Part shown: positions 9,764-21,019 of the stretch, piece by piece
Layout of the letters: the number at the start of each line of letters is the position of its first letter
How positions within the stretch are numbered: position 1 is the first letter of the stretch
From: Diphasiastrum complanatum
Lineage: Eukaryota > Streptophyta > Lycopodiopsida > Lycopodiales > Lycopodiaceae
DNA: 64,000 nucleotides
Direction of reading: 5' to 3'
NCBI GenBank assembly: GCA_029204225.1
Contig: CM055095.1
Coordinates: 17,741,561-17,805,560 of the forward strand
The notes under the pieces: model-generated
What the model saw: the letters and a program-made list of their open reading frames with translations, nothing else
What the model was told of the DNA's origin: nothing
Databases searched by the model: none
Translations under genes and position numbers: made by a program

Positions 9764-12700
9764 CAAGTACAAGATCACAGGCCTTTGATCAAGATCAAAT
9801 CTTGCAGGGAAGATTGTGCAGGTCGATCAGCTTTTGAATTGAAAGGTATCGTCAGATGTGGAGATAGGAGGCCCATGTATACATGTTATGTATGACATAT
9901 ATGATGAGTTTTCTAGATGGTGAAGACCCAGATCTTCTAGAGAGTCTTATAACCTCCACTCAGGCTGAAGAGAAATCTGTGACACAAACATCCCCTAGGA
10001 TATCACCATTATAGAACACCATACTACTATGAGACAAGTTAAGGCATGACAGAGGAGCATGGACCATGCCGATATTGTGCCATACTTCGCAGTACGAGTC
10101 TCTATGTTACAATCATAGGACTCGATACTACAATACGTGGCCTTCAAACAGGAGATTTAGCAATAGAAGTGGATAGAGGGATTTCGAGTAAAGGCCACAC
10201 TATACATCAAGATAAATCAGCAATGGATATTGACGACCACCCGCACCATACAATTACAACCGATTGATCAAGCTTTTACCTCAATAGACTCTTCATGACT
10301 AGTATGGAATTTGGTGATGTACCCCTACCACGGCAAGGAGTGGCCTACTATTACTTTTATAGCCCTCATGTACATCGATTTCTTATTTCAGGTGATCGAT
10401 TGTTCTGAATTAGGCATAGAGCTGATGAAAGTACCCTACGTGTGTATGAGCTAGAAACCAGCCTAAACTAGGTATGTGTAGGCTTAACTAATACCCGCTA
10501 CACTGAACAAGTAAGAACCCGTCGGCCTCCCCCCTCCAACTACTAACTGATGAGGAACTAACAACAATTCTCGGACATATGAAGGATTGGCCCCTACAGC
10601 ATCCCCGCAAGACTTCAATAAATGTACACGACAACTGTAGGTGCATACCTAGAATCATGTCATGGATAGAGTACACTTTAGAGGCCCACGCCAATTCTGT
10701 TTAGTTATACATATTTTAGGACAGGTCAACATAGAGATAATAGCATTTGATACCACTGCTCGAGAAGTTCATCATGGAGACATCGCCATAGAAGTAAACG
10801 TAAATGGTTTTCTGATTGTAGCCATTGTATACCTCGGTGATCATCATCATTTGGTAGCACATACCACCTATACACTACGCATCCGTAATGCACTAGCAGC
10901 TCTTGGATCTATATAAGCATACTCTCCCGTTGGTCATGTCTCTGAGAGCTTGGAAAACTTTCATTGATCCGGGAGTACGGGGTAATCAGTGGGACCCTCA
11001 GGATTGGAAGTGGCCAGACCTGATTACTCACAAAAGGATAGTTTGGGTCCTTTTCTTGTAGGGCTTTTTGGCTGGACCAATCCCCCATCAAGAACCTTTT
11101 CCCCTAACAAAGTTTGGATTTGGAATGTCTATATTAGATCAACCTAATCATACTTTGAGTACTAGGGTCAGGGAGGAGTTGATTGAGTGGAAGAAATTAT
11201 GTTATTAGAGGTAAACTGGGTTGGAAACTGGTGAGAATGAATATATACTGAGATATGTGAGTAAAATATGTGGATTTTGGAGGAATCTGCTAGATAAGAA
11301 TGTGTTTATGTACTAGGTCATAGTGAGATTGTTCACATATGTGCACGATTAATCTTGTATGAACTATTTACTATGTATTCCTGGTTACTAGGGTTATAAT
11401 TTGGTGCACTTAACCTAGTCGTTGGACATAAATATATAATCAAGTATTGTTGAGACAGATACATGTAGAGTTAACGGATCTTTTTGTGTGTAGATTTATT
11501 GGTTAACTCAAAAATGGTTTGGATTAAATAATCTAGATGTGGTGTTATACTAGTATCATTGAGATCTGCACCTAGACATTTACAAATTCTGAATCATTGG
11601 CAATTAACTTGAGTAGTTGGTTACTCCTGAATGAAGTTAATTAGTAAAATGATCAGTGTGAAAGGATTCACCAAAGACTGATAGTTTTAAGCTATATTGC
11701 TTGTAGGACGCATGATTCATCAGGATTTATTAGTTAAAATTATGTGCATTGGATATATAGTATTCTTGGTATAGAGTATTTCTTAGTTAATGAATAGATT
11801 CAGTTTATTACTAATTGTGTCCCAGAGAGCTCAATTGGATAGCAAATCTGAATGATTCCAAGAATAACAACTGAATTTGTATTCAGTAGAACTTTGGGTA
11901 TCTGGATTTGATTCTAGATGGTAATCTAAAGTTTTTTGTGGTCGAAGATGATTCTCATTATCATTTTGGTATGCTTTCTATCTTTAATTACATGTGGTAT
12001 ATAGAACTTGAATATCTTGCACTTCTGTTAAAGAATCTAGTTGGGAGAATATTCTTAAAATCTAGTATTTTCCTAATGGGAAGATTGTAGAATGATTCTT
12101 TTTGGTTCCTCAGTTATGTAGGACATAAACTCCAATATCCTTAAATGATTAAGTATGGATTTGGATTCCAGAGAGTTTTGATTGGCCAATTATAAGAATC
12201 TAAATAATTATGATTGATGGATCCTAAATATATACTTAATTATTGTTTGAAGATTATAAGGAATTGTGATGATTCTTAAGTGTGACGATTAATTTTTGAT
12301 CTATTAAATAGTTAGGAATTTAGATCAGTGTTTTGAAAATCTAAATCTCTTTACTCCAGTATGTTATTTGAGAACCTATGGATCTCACAGACATTCTCAC
12401 GTTATTTTACTTATGCAGAATTTAATTAATCTAGTGGATGTTGTTCTGCTACAGACTATAGTCTATAGATGCTTGAGTATAGTCCTTTTGAGTAGATCTA
12501 CAGTTATCATAGGGGACAAACATATCTATTAAGATGAATGGATGCTAGTTTCTTGCATTTGATGCTAGAAACAGGGGCATTTAACTCTAGAGAAGTATCT
12601 AGGATACTCATAATTGAGTTTTAGTCATTTTATATCTTAATGATTCTACTAGAGATTCTAGTTGAATGAATTATTATATTTTAGAATTGTGGATTCTAAG

Positions 12701-12949
12701 GATATTTATACTTGGAAGCTTTTTGAATTGTCTGCCAGAGTTTGTGGATGATAATTGCTAATTTTCTTTAACTTTAATCTCTTAAAGTAGGAAATACTTC
12801 ACCCAATTTTTCATGTAAGTGTTTTACATGAAGGTGATATTATTAACATATAAAGAGTGAAACCCAGATGAGAAAGTTTATTGCTTAGTGTGTTTTCCAA
12901 ATCTGTGTTTGTACTTGTTTGATATGTAAGTTCGGCTAAGAAGAATGAT
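9764..12949 (+). other. internal or adjoining region of an LTR element, no recognisable pol
   Basis: Over 3 kb follow the primer-binding site without a convincing coding domain. Two short plus-strand open frames stand out: 10046-10267 (73 codons, with a GPCRYCA cysteine pair) and 10662-10916 (84 codons). They share a GD-AIEV motif preceded by a DTT-R tract, so they may be two diverged copies of the same short coding unit. Copy B of the dispersed repeat (10167-10548) covers the first. From about 11100 to 12940 the sequence is AT-rich and stop-rich, with no RNA gene or known repeat visible. Confidence 0.4.
10167..10548. repeat. dispersed direct repeat, copy B
   Basis: Same-orientation partner of 1-380. 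The match starts at AAGTGGATAGAGGG and runs to the CTCCAACTACTA tract. Because it lies downstream of a primer-binding site, the pair probably marks two members of one retrotransposon family. Confidence 0.75.
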
Positions 12950-13499
12950 TTTCAAATGTCTTCAAAATCATCTAATTTGTATTTGCCCCCTCTATCTAAT
13001 CTTAGCATTTTGATTCATGCATCTAGTTGATTCTCCACTAAAGCCTTGAATACCTTGAAGTGAGCAAAAGCGTCAGATTTCTTCTTCAAGAAATAAATCC
13101 ATGTCCTCCTAGAGTAATCATCTGTGAAAGTCATAAAATAATAGGATCCCCCCATTCACATGGTCTTCATTGGGCCGCACAAGTCATTGTGAATGAATTC
13201 AAGTGGTTTCTAGGCTCTTGCAGCTCCACCTTTCTTGAATGTCTCCCTGTAATGCTTCCCCATAACACATCTTTCACATATAGGGTGATGATCATCCTAT
13301 AATGTTGTAAATCCAATCACCATCTTCAGCTTCGCCATTAATCTCAGGCTCCCATAGTTCAAGTGGCCTAGTCTTATGTGCGACAATTTTGATTGTGATG
13401 TCAAAGTGGCTAGACCATAGTCTCCTAGTTTTACAACATCCAATTTGTAGAGGCCACAATTATTGTAAAGTCCTAATCCAAAGATCTTATTCTAAGCAT
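12950..13499 (-). pseudogene. copia pre-integrase and integrase N-terminal remnant
   Basis: Read on the minus strand with frame changes. It shows NCGLYKLD, then a GAG-pre-integrase-like IRLGHLNYGSLRLMAKL with the His pair, a CERCVMGKHYRETF block (the Cys pair of the integrase zinc finger), then a CGPMKT-like segment, FTDDYSRRTWIYFLKKKSDAF and a LRLDRGGKY-like second Asp region. This is the standard order of Ty1/copia pol. Stops and shifts make it non-functional, and the rest of the integrase towards lower coordinates is lost. Confidence 0.75.
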
Positions 13500-14251
13500 G
13501 CCAGAACAAGCAACCACAAAGGGTACGGATGGTGGACAAACCAACCCAACCAATCCTAGATCGAACGGATCTAGCTGCCAAGCTATGGATCAATCTCAAA
13601 GAGGAATGAGAAACCACTCAAGCAGCATGTAGCTACCAATCATGCAATCAAGCATACACTAGTAAGAGCCCAATAGATATGCTTATACCCATCGTCTCAT
13701 CCTCTTCCTCATCGTCATCAGTGAATATTCAATTCGTATCCAATATATATATACAAAAAGTTATAGGTGTGTAGATGAAGAAAGTACAGAGTGGATGTGT
13801 TGTCTGTAAGAGATCGTGGGTGGCTGCTATCATTGTTTAGTCAGTTAGCGCAGTTGCATGGGCATGAAAGGGGGTGACGTCAACCTTAGTGGAGATGCAT
13901 GAGTGTAAAGAGGTGACGTAAGCCTTCACTAAAGTGAATCGCCCTTTCTTCGCCTGTGAGTATTTGCATGTAAATATGCAGACTGCGTGACAACACGAGT
14001 AAATATGTAGCATGAATGGAGGCAAATTAAAATGGATTTAGGAGAGTGAGGAAATAAATCCAACAGGAAGGGCAAGACGGATTTTGCAACATTTTTCGTG
14101 TCGCGTCGTTGGTTTTGTCTCCGTTGTTGGTTTCGTTTTGCTCATCTGCCTTTCTCTCGTTCCGGGTTGGACTTACACACGTAGGGTGCCAAATCCCTCT
14201 CACTTATTAACTAGGGTTAGGGTTGCCTTGGGAACCGCAGACCCCCCAACA
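13500..14251 (-). mobile_element. 3' LTR of a minus-strand copia element
   Basis: On the minus strand the polypurine tract GTGAGGGAG (14252-14260) is followed by TGTTGGGGGGTCTGC, the LTR start. The far end is less sure; a TG...CA unit ending ...TTGTTCTGGCA would stop at about 13500, giving roughly 750 bp, and this also coincides with the edge of the adjoining integrase remnant. The LTR belongs to the element whose pol lies at 14255-15870. Confidence 0.6.
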
Positions 14252-14254
14252 CTC

Positions 14255-15870
14255 CCTCACAAAATGATGAGCAATCTCGATGTGCTTACTCCTTGCATGG
14301 AATGTAGGATTAGTAGCAAGTGATTGGGCTGACTGGTTGTCACAATAGATGATAGGGATCTCCTCCTCAATGACATGAAGCTCCACTAATGGCCTCTTGA
14401 GCCATAAGACCTCCTTGGATGTTGATGTCAAGGCCTTATACTCAAATTCTGTGGAAGATAAGGAGATTGTATCTTGCTTTTTGGAAATCCATGATACTAT
14501 TCCATCACATAAGAAGGTGGAAAATGCATTTATTGACTTTCGATCCACTTTTTCACTTGCAAAATCTGAGTCACTATAGGCTCTTAAGCCAAGATGAAAT
14601 ATATCTAAGAACTCTTTTGGCCATCTTTCAATGAGATACCACAAGATTTTGCATGAATTGGCTTAACTTTCCAACACTATAACTAAGATAAAGTCTAGTT
14701 ATAGTTAAATATATCAAGGAGCCTATAAGTCTTCTATATAAGGTGATTTTCTCAAAAGATGCTTCATCATCATTAATAGTTGCTTCTACATGTTGCTCCA
14801 TTGGAGTCTCAATGCCTTTACAATCCTTTATTTTAAAATATATCTAGGATGGATGTAGCATACTTAGATTGACAAATGGAACTATAATCACATCCTCTTA
14901 TGACTTCTATTCATAGAATGAAGCTCAATAGGCCGAGATCTACCATTTTAAACTCTTTCGATAATGCAATTTTTACATCTCTAATTCCATCTAGATCTTT
15001 ATCACTCAAAATAATGTCATCAACATATAATACAAGAATAATGATCTTCTCATCATGAAATATTATGTACAATGATGGATCATAAGCACTCAACTCAAAT
15101 TTGATGGAGATAAGAAAAGAGTTTAGCCTAGAGTACCATGCTCTAGGTGCGCTTGAGTCCATAAAGACTCTTCTTCAGAAAACACCCCCTTCATGCTTTT
15201 CCTTGCTAAAGCCCTCGGGTCATGTAGATCTCTTTCTCCAAATAGCCATTGAGGAAGTCATTTGTAAAGTCAAGTTGGAATAGCTCTCAATTGAAGGTAG
15301 TTGCAAGACTTATGATCAATCTAATAGTAACAAGCTTAGGGTTCCACCGGTGCAAAAGTTTCATCATAATCAATGCCTTTGGTTTGTAAAAACTCTTTTT
15401 CTATAAGCATAGCTTTATGTTTACTTATTGATCCATCTTTATTATACTTTAATCTATACACCCACTTGCAATCAAGTGGTTTCTTCCCTTGAGGAAGATT
15501 TACAAGATCCCAAATATTATTCTCCATGAGAGCATCATACTCCACTTGCAAGGCATCCATCCAACTCTTGATTTACAAGTATCTTCTTAGCAAGTTGGTT
15601 CATTTGAGCATTGAAGAAAAGTGTAAGATGTGAAAGATGAAGTGCCTTCCCTTTGATCACCATTGGCATCATAAGTGAGCCTGAATGGCTCGGCCCTTGC
15701 TCTTGTGGATCTTCTTGGAGTCCTTGCATCTTGAGGTGGATCCTCAAGTTCTTCATGACTTTGAAGCTCCTTCTTCATCCTATCATGGAAGTTGACATCA
15801 TGATGATTAGTAGCATTGTCATTCATTTCACAAGCATGTCCCTACTCACTATTACTTTCACAACTATAAA
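14255..15870 (-). pseudogene. Ty1/copia pol remnant: linker, reverse transcriptase, RNase H
   Basis: On the minus strand, from high to low coordinates: a charged integrase-RT linker (15590-15826, with RTPRRSTRARAEPFRLTYD), the RT start (15336-15560, with NNIWDLVNLPQGKKPLDCKW and GIDYDETFAPV), an RT palm segment with the catalytic LYVDDIIL (14911-15162), a degenerate IGSLIYL stretch, and RNase H (14255-14640, with AYSDSDFASE, ISLSSTEFEYKAL and YCDNQSAQSLATNP). The RNase H reading frame ends at HHFVRE, where the codons run straight into the polypurine tract. The C-terminal part of RNase H has therefore been deleted. Frameshifts separate all pieces. Confidence 0.85.
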
Positions 15871-16888
15871 TATGGGCATTTTGCCACACGACGCTACTAT
15901 GCGATTGACGTGAACCTGATATACTTAGCCAAAATTTTGACATTTTTCTTTTGTGTGGCACTGCCACGCATGGCACATCCACGCCAAAACTTTTTCGGGC
16001 AACAAATGTTTAATCGAATTTTTTTTTAAACTCAAAATTTGAAAAATGAACGCCAAAATGTGTCTCCCACGAGTGGCAGTGCCACACGTGGCAAATCTCC
16101 AGAGAAAATTCCAGAGAGTTTGCTTTTTTTATTGCCGCACGTGGCAATATAAAAAAAAATCACACTTTGGAGATTTGCTTTGTTATTTTTTTTTTTTAAG
16201 CTATTATGAATAATATGTTTATAAACAACAAATTTATGATTAATTTAAAAGTAAATGAGATTTGTTTTGAGGTTTTGAATAAGTGTAGAAAAAAACATTT
16301 GACATAATGATCATTATGTCAGATTATTATGCTCTAACGAATTGAAATTATTATCAGTTGAAAATAACTTGCTATCTTATGCATTTATGGACATTATGAT
16401 GTGTTTATGTATTGAGAAAATTCCATAATCAAAATTTGGCATTAACCTCAATATGATATTAATAGGTAAAAATATAAGTGAGAGCTAAATTTGCACTTGA
16501 AAGGATGCTAAGTACCTTGCAATTGAGAGCCATGTGGTAGCTTGTTAAAAAAAAATTGCAATGCTATACATATTTGTGTGTTTGCAAAGATGAATGAATA
16601 ATCGAACATTGTGGCAGTAGTGTATTATTATCTTTCATACAATTCTCACAAATGTTACCACAAAGAAGATGCTTTTTAATTATAATATATTCATAATCAA
16701 TGTTTTACATTTTCTAATTGTTCTCTTAATTAGTTCACACATCTATTAACATTGATACGTTTTTCCAATTCTAAGTGATTGTTTGCAAATTAAAATTATT
16801 ACATCTTTCTATGATGTTGCATTTCTATAATTTTGTTTGGTCACAATGTATCATCTTATGACATAATTATTTGTGACATGTACATACT
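15871..16888. other. non-coding AT-rich stretch with GTGGCACTGCCAC-type palindromes
   Basis: No gene seen. Around 15950-16150 there are several related inverted motifs: GTGGCACTGCCACGC, GTGGCAGTGCCACACGTGGC and GCCGCACGTGGC. Clusters of short inverted and direct motifs are common just inside the ends of CACTA elements, and the transposase starts right after this stretch. I could not identify a CACTA/TAGTG terminus, so this is only a suggestion. Confidence 0.35.
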
Positions 16889-17437
16889 TTATTTGTGACA
16901 TGTACATACTTTGTTCATTATCGCAAGATGCAAAGAATCATTGTTGTCCTCTTTATCCTCTGAGTCGTCGAAATCATGACAATCAATTCTCGAGTTTTCA
17001 AGATTCATAAAACTTGAAGATATATGTACATCTACATCAGATATACTTGCGTCATCCAAATTTAGATCTTCCATTTCATTCAATGTTAGAATTAGAGATT
17101 TGCTATGATCATATTTTAATTCACAATAAATAGATGTAATGAAAAAGTAGTGTAGATGACTAATATAACATTGCTCACAATTGACAAAAAGAAAAAATGT
17201 GAGATTTATGCACACCTATGTTCAACACCAATGTGTCTAAAAAGTCCATGCTTAATGTCTTCGTTAAATCGATAGCAAAAAATCCACTACGATCTTTTTT
17301 TACAGTTGCATTTAGTCCTCTATAGTTGATTTTGAACCATTTTGGTTGGGCAATGGCTCAAGATCATGTGAAGGTGTAGCTTGACCTCTACGCCTATTGC
17401 ATCAATGTCGATTTATAGTCAATACCCTTCTTTTTCT

Positions 17438-17734
17438 TTATTGTTCATATAATTCCAACCACTTATCCATTACTCCTAAATTATATAACATGAAGGTTGA
17501 AATTTTTTCTCTCATAGTAGGTGTCATTTTTATAAGACTATCCATACCTTGAGGTTTTTCAAATTTCAACTCATTGCTTTTCTCATCATTCCATAGTCGT
17601 GGAGCAGATGGATCTATTTGAAACAAAAATTTGGTAGCATAAAATAGAGATTCTTGCACTAACCATCCCTCTGACCTTGCTTTCTGATGCACAAAATCTT
17701 TCAGCACTTTCATGAATCTCTCCAAGAAAAACAT
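17438..17734 (-). pseudogene. CACTA TNP2 transposase, C-proximal fragment
   Basis: A 98-codon minus-strand frame starting FFLERFMKVLKDFVHQKARSE, which matches the FFERYLK-LK-YV-N-ARPEGS signature of plant TNP2-like transposases just after the catalytic region. It is followed by sequence with no clear family match. In-frame breaks separate it from the fragments upstream at 18093-19300. Confidence 0.7.
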
Positions 17735-18092
17735 CCACCTATAGAAAATTTTAACACAATGAGAGCATTCTATTATTGATTTAAAAGAATCACACTACAT
17801 TTATTGAAACCACTAAAATCAAAATCATGTGTATTATACCTTGAGTGCGTAGGACCAACAATACCAACTTCTTGGACCAAGTGCACAAGCAAATGCACCT
17901 AAATGTCTAGGATAGAAGTTGAAAAATCTCTCTCAAGCATACAGCCTCCACGATATCTTCTTGTTTTGTTTGCACATCTATCTCACATATCTCCTTATCA
18001 CACATCCATCTACATCATGTTTGTAGTATATCTAGATTTTAGTACGTTCATATGATTTTATCAAACTTGTATTAGAAAAAAAACACGTAATT

Positions 18093-18446
18093 TCATAAGA
18101 TATTGATGTGAACAAATTTTTTTAAGTATAGATCGTTCCGATATAGTAAACAATAAAAGATGGATAGTCTTTTCATACCATTGATTGGCTTAGTCTCGGA
18201 TTCAATCCAAAGTTTGTGCCAATCTGCTACAAACATTCTCTTTGGAGGCATTATTGTTTCTGATCTTCCTCCAAAGCCTCTTCTATGAGCATTTCTAAAT
18301 GGATGATTTTCATCATGCAAGTACTTGTGATGATTTTCATATACAACTTTGTTTAAATGACGTGAGTGTTGAGCATCAATATTTGTTCCACAAATGAAAC
18401 ATGCGTGATATCCAAAAGTTGTAAAACCTAAAAGAATCAAATCCAA
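18093..18446 (-). pseudogene. CACTA TNP2 transposase, central fragment
   Basis: Minus-strand 117-codon frame. It contains FGYHACFICG, a cysteine pair, and FRNAHRRGFGGRSETIMPP near its middle. In intact TNP2-like proteins this corresponds to the segment after the DGVNPFG block, in which a CP-CG-style cysteine pair and an FNG-E-R-PP motif occur. The preceding and following pieces are in other frames. Confidence 0.75.
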
Positions 18447-18543
18447 TTCGTGTTATAAATAGAATTTTTTAAAAAGAATAAATACTGCATGCATAAAAAA
18501 CAAATATACAAAAATTACAAGTGATTTCATTTTATAGTCACCT

Positions 18544-18825
18544 TCAATCGCCCAATCCTAGATGGTCATGCATATTCCACATTAAAATCGCACGCAACAA
18601 AAATGAATTGTCTTGAAGTGTACGTGATATGTTATATGCTTGGACTCCATTCCATAGTAGTTCTAGTTCTTCAATCAATGGTGCAAGGTAGATATCCATA
18701 TTTTTTACTTTATGTTTTGCAGGAATTAGAAGTGCTAGCATGAGATGTCCTTTTTTTATGCTTAGCCAAAGTGAAATGTTATAGTTGACCAACACCACTA
18801 GCCAAGTAGACCACGTGCTTGACAT
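18544..18825 (-). pseudogene. CACTA TNP2 transposase fragment
   Basis: Minus-strand 93-codon frame continuing directly from the 18839-19300 piece. It begins MSSTWSTWLVVLVNYNISLW, the counterpart of the conserved S-WPV-L--YNLPPWLCMK segment of TNP2, then LMLALLIPAKHKVKNMDIYLAPLIEEL, the counterpart of LTLLIPGPKQPGNDIDVYLQPLIDEL. Identity to the family consensus is easy to see by eye, which makes this one of the surest calls in the region. Confidence 0.88.
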
Positions 18826-18838
18826 TTTTCCAAAGGGG

Positions 18839-19300
18839 TTAACCCCGTCTGTTGCAAGTCCAAATCATATTTCTTGTTTCACTTGCGAAACCTGGATATT
18901 CTTTGTCAATGTGTTTCCATGCAAGAGAATTTGAGGGTACTCTCATGATCTCATTTGAAGAACGATGACTAGCATGCCAATTCACAAGTTCTGCAAGAGA
19001 CTTGCAACGAAACAGTCGTTGCAATTGTGGGATTATTAAAAAGTGTCGTAACACCTTGCATGGGATAGTGGTCTCTTGTAAGTCATCTGGATATCGAGGA
19101 GTACCACATATAGGACAAGCTTTTAACCCCCAATACTCACCATAATATAAGATGCAATCTTTTGGACAAGCATGATGCAATGTATAGTCCATTCCCATTG
19201 TAGTCAATATTTTTCGTGCCTCACCTCTTGTCTCTAACATAGTGTTTTCTTCTAGGAGTAGTTTGCGCAATAACCTGTACATAATCAAATGAATTTTCAT
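18839..19300 (-). pseudogene. CACTA TNP2 transposase, N-terminal fragment
   Basis: Minus-strand 153-codon frame with the diagnostic TNP2 block: MDYTLHHACPKDCILYYGEY, then CPICGTPRY (paired cysteines), then KVLRHFLIIPQLQRLF, then VNWHASHRSSNEIMRVPSNS and WKHIDKEYPGFASETRN. TNP2 proteins bind and cut transposon ends. The frame is lost just before the expected DGVNPFG motif, where it reads instead into CNRRG; the DGV-P residues are recoverable only in another frame. The reading is therefore broken by at least one shift. Confidence 0.9.
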
Positions 19301-19426
19301 AATATAAAAAAAAGATCATCTAGCCAACTAAAACTTTTGACTTGAACAACACATCTACTAAAATTTTAAAACAAAAATCTCAATCTTATTTACCCAAATA
19401 AGGATGTAACACTTGTATCACTCCAT

Positions 19427-19723
19427 TTATATTTTGCTTGGAGGTTCAATATAAGCAACAAAGCAACCAAACGAGCTGTCTTTGCTCCAGGATATAATGG
19501 TGTGTTTGATTCTTCTCTCCAAAGAACAAGCATTGGCATTCAAGACATAAACATGCATTCTCCATTGGTGATGACACAGAGCATGCCAATCACCCCAATT
19601 GCATTGAGGTCCTGCATAAGGCATTGATGTGACAACACTATTCAAAGGGACATCAATGCTAGTCAAAGAAAATATATCCAATCCCGTGTTAGAAAAGTGC
19701 TCACTTAGCTTGATTATGTACAT
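19427..19723 (-). pseudogene. CACTA-associated coding block of unknown function
   Basis: A 98-codon minus-strand open frame upstream of the TNP2 N-terminus. The DNA at 19617-19880 is repeated at 55225-55470 with roughly one difference per ten bases, showing it is part of the transposon family rather than host sequence. I do not recognise a domain. It may be an N-terminal exon of TNP2 or part of the second CACTA gene. Confidence 0.55.
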
Positions 19724-19945
19724 ATGACCCCAATATGAAAATGATGCTCCACATAATGGTAGTGGTATTCTATCAGGCCAACATGAATATTTCTTCTATC
19801 AAAGGGCTTAACCAATGCTTCTAGATAGGGAGGAAGGGGAGACTCAGTCACTGAACTTAAAACATTCTTGGATAAGTCAACAATATGTAAATTTGGTTGT
19901 TAATTTTTAATCTTGTCAAAATGCATAAAAGTCGTGTTATTTTTT

Positions 19946-20431
19946 TTAATGGAGTAGATCTAGATGGGATAGGAAGAAGAGGAGACAAGGTATGTGAGGT
20001 GATGTGGGATGTATAAAATCGATGTGAGGTGTCATGAGATAGATAGAATCTATGTGTGGTGACATTGTGGAATGAATAGAATCCATAGTAGAATCCGTGT
20101 GAGGTGTTGTGGGATGAATAGAATCCATGTGAGGTGTCATGGGATAAATAGAACCTATGTGTGGTGATATCGTGGGATGAATAGATTCCATGGAAAGATC
20201 TATGTGAGGTGTGGTGGAGTGGGTGACGTGCGGAATGGAAAGATGCATAACTTCCACATCATGAGGTGTGTAGTGACTAGTGACGTCAATATGATCATCA
20301 ACAAGATATTTGTCTAATGCCAAAGATGATCCAAAATCGATATTTCTTATATATTGATAAAATTTGTCAATTGACGTGTTATAAGACATTGACACCAATG
20401 TATTATTCTGCAAGAGTGAAACATTATACAA
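19946..20431 (-). pseudogene. CACTA-associated open frame with His/Pro-rich tandem repeats
   Basis: A 161-codon minus-strand frame. Its second half is a run of 10-15-residue repeats of the form HIDSIHPTTP, encoded by a minisatellite at about 19990-20260 with units of roughly 27-33 bp (plus strand GTGAGGTGT-ATGGGAT-AATAGAATC-AT). Neither the repeats nor the N-terminal half match a family I know. Position suggests the less conserved second CACTA gene, the class that in En/Spm encodes the end-binding protein; this is inference. Confidence 0.5.
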
Positions 20432-21019
20432 GCATTAGTTTTTTTTTTTTCAAAAAAAATATAAATATGTGTATGATAAGAAAAGTACTAAATAGTCAAA
20501 ATGTACCTCCAAATCCATGTCGGGCTCCTCAATGTGCTTTCCAAGCTTCCACAAATGTTGTGCCACTATTCGTCTTTCTCAAATTTTCAATTCTTTGCAT
20601 TGTTTGCACTCGCAATAGTTTTTTTTACTGTACCTCTGTTTATACTAATCTCATTTTACAATTACAAGAATGATTAGCTTAATGTTACAAGCGAATTTAT
20701 ATGTGTATAAATACAGTCTTAAGTTCTAAACAAATAAATATATAGTACCTATGATTTAGGTCGAGGTTGGGCACCAGAACTTGATGACGATGATGTTCCA
20801 CTAAGTCTTTGCTCAAGCATTTGTGCTCTTTTTTGTGATTTCATTTTGTATTAATATTGCATCTTCTTTAACTTTTTGCTATCTTGTGGAGGCGTCGTGC
20901 TTTGAACAATCGTAGAAAAACAAACAAAAAAGTTATATTCAACACACAATGTTGCAAATCCAAATGTTAAGTACATAATATCTACTGTACATTAAATAAA
21001 TCTACATGTAATCATCACA
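20432..21019 (-). other. sequence between CACTA coding blocks
   Basis: No long frame. On the minus strand near 20760-20860 there is a short open stretch with KMKSQKRAQMLEQRLSGTSSSSSGAQPRP, split here by a stop upstream. It is lysine/serine-rich and like the basic tracts of CACTA gene-1 proteins. The remainder is AT-rich and uninterpretable. Confidence 0.35.

Noticed and set aside
13837-14025. Minus-strand 62-codon open frame with many cysteines
   Set aside because: It lies wholly inside the copia 3' LTR and shows no cysteine spacing of a known peptide family.
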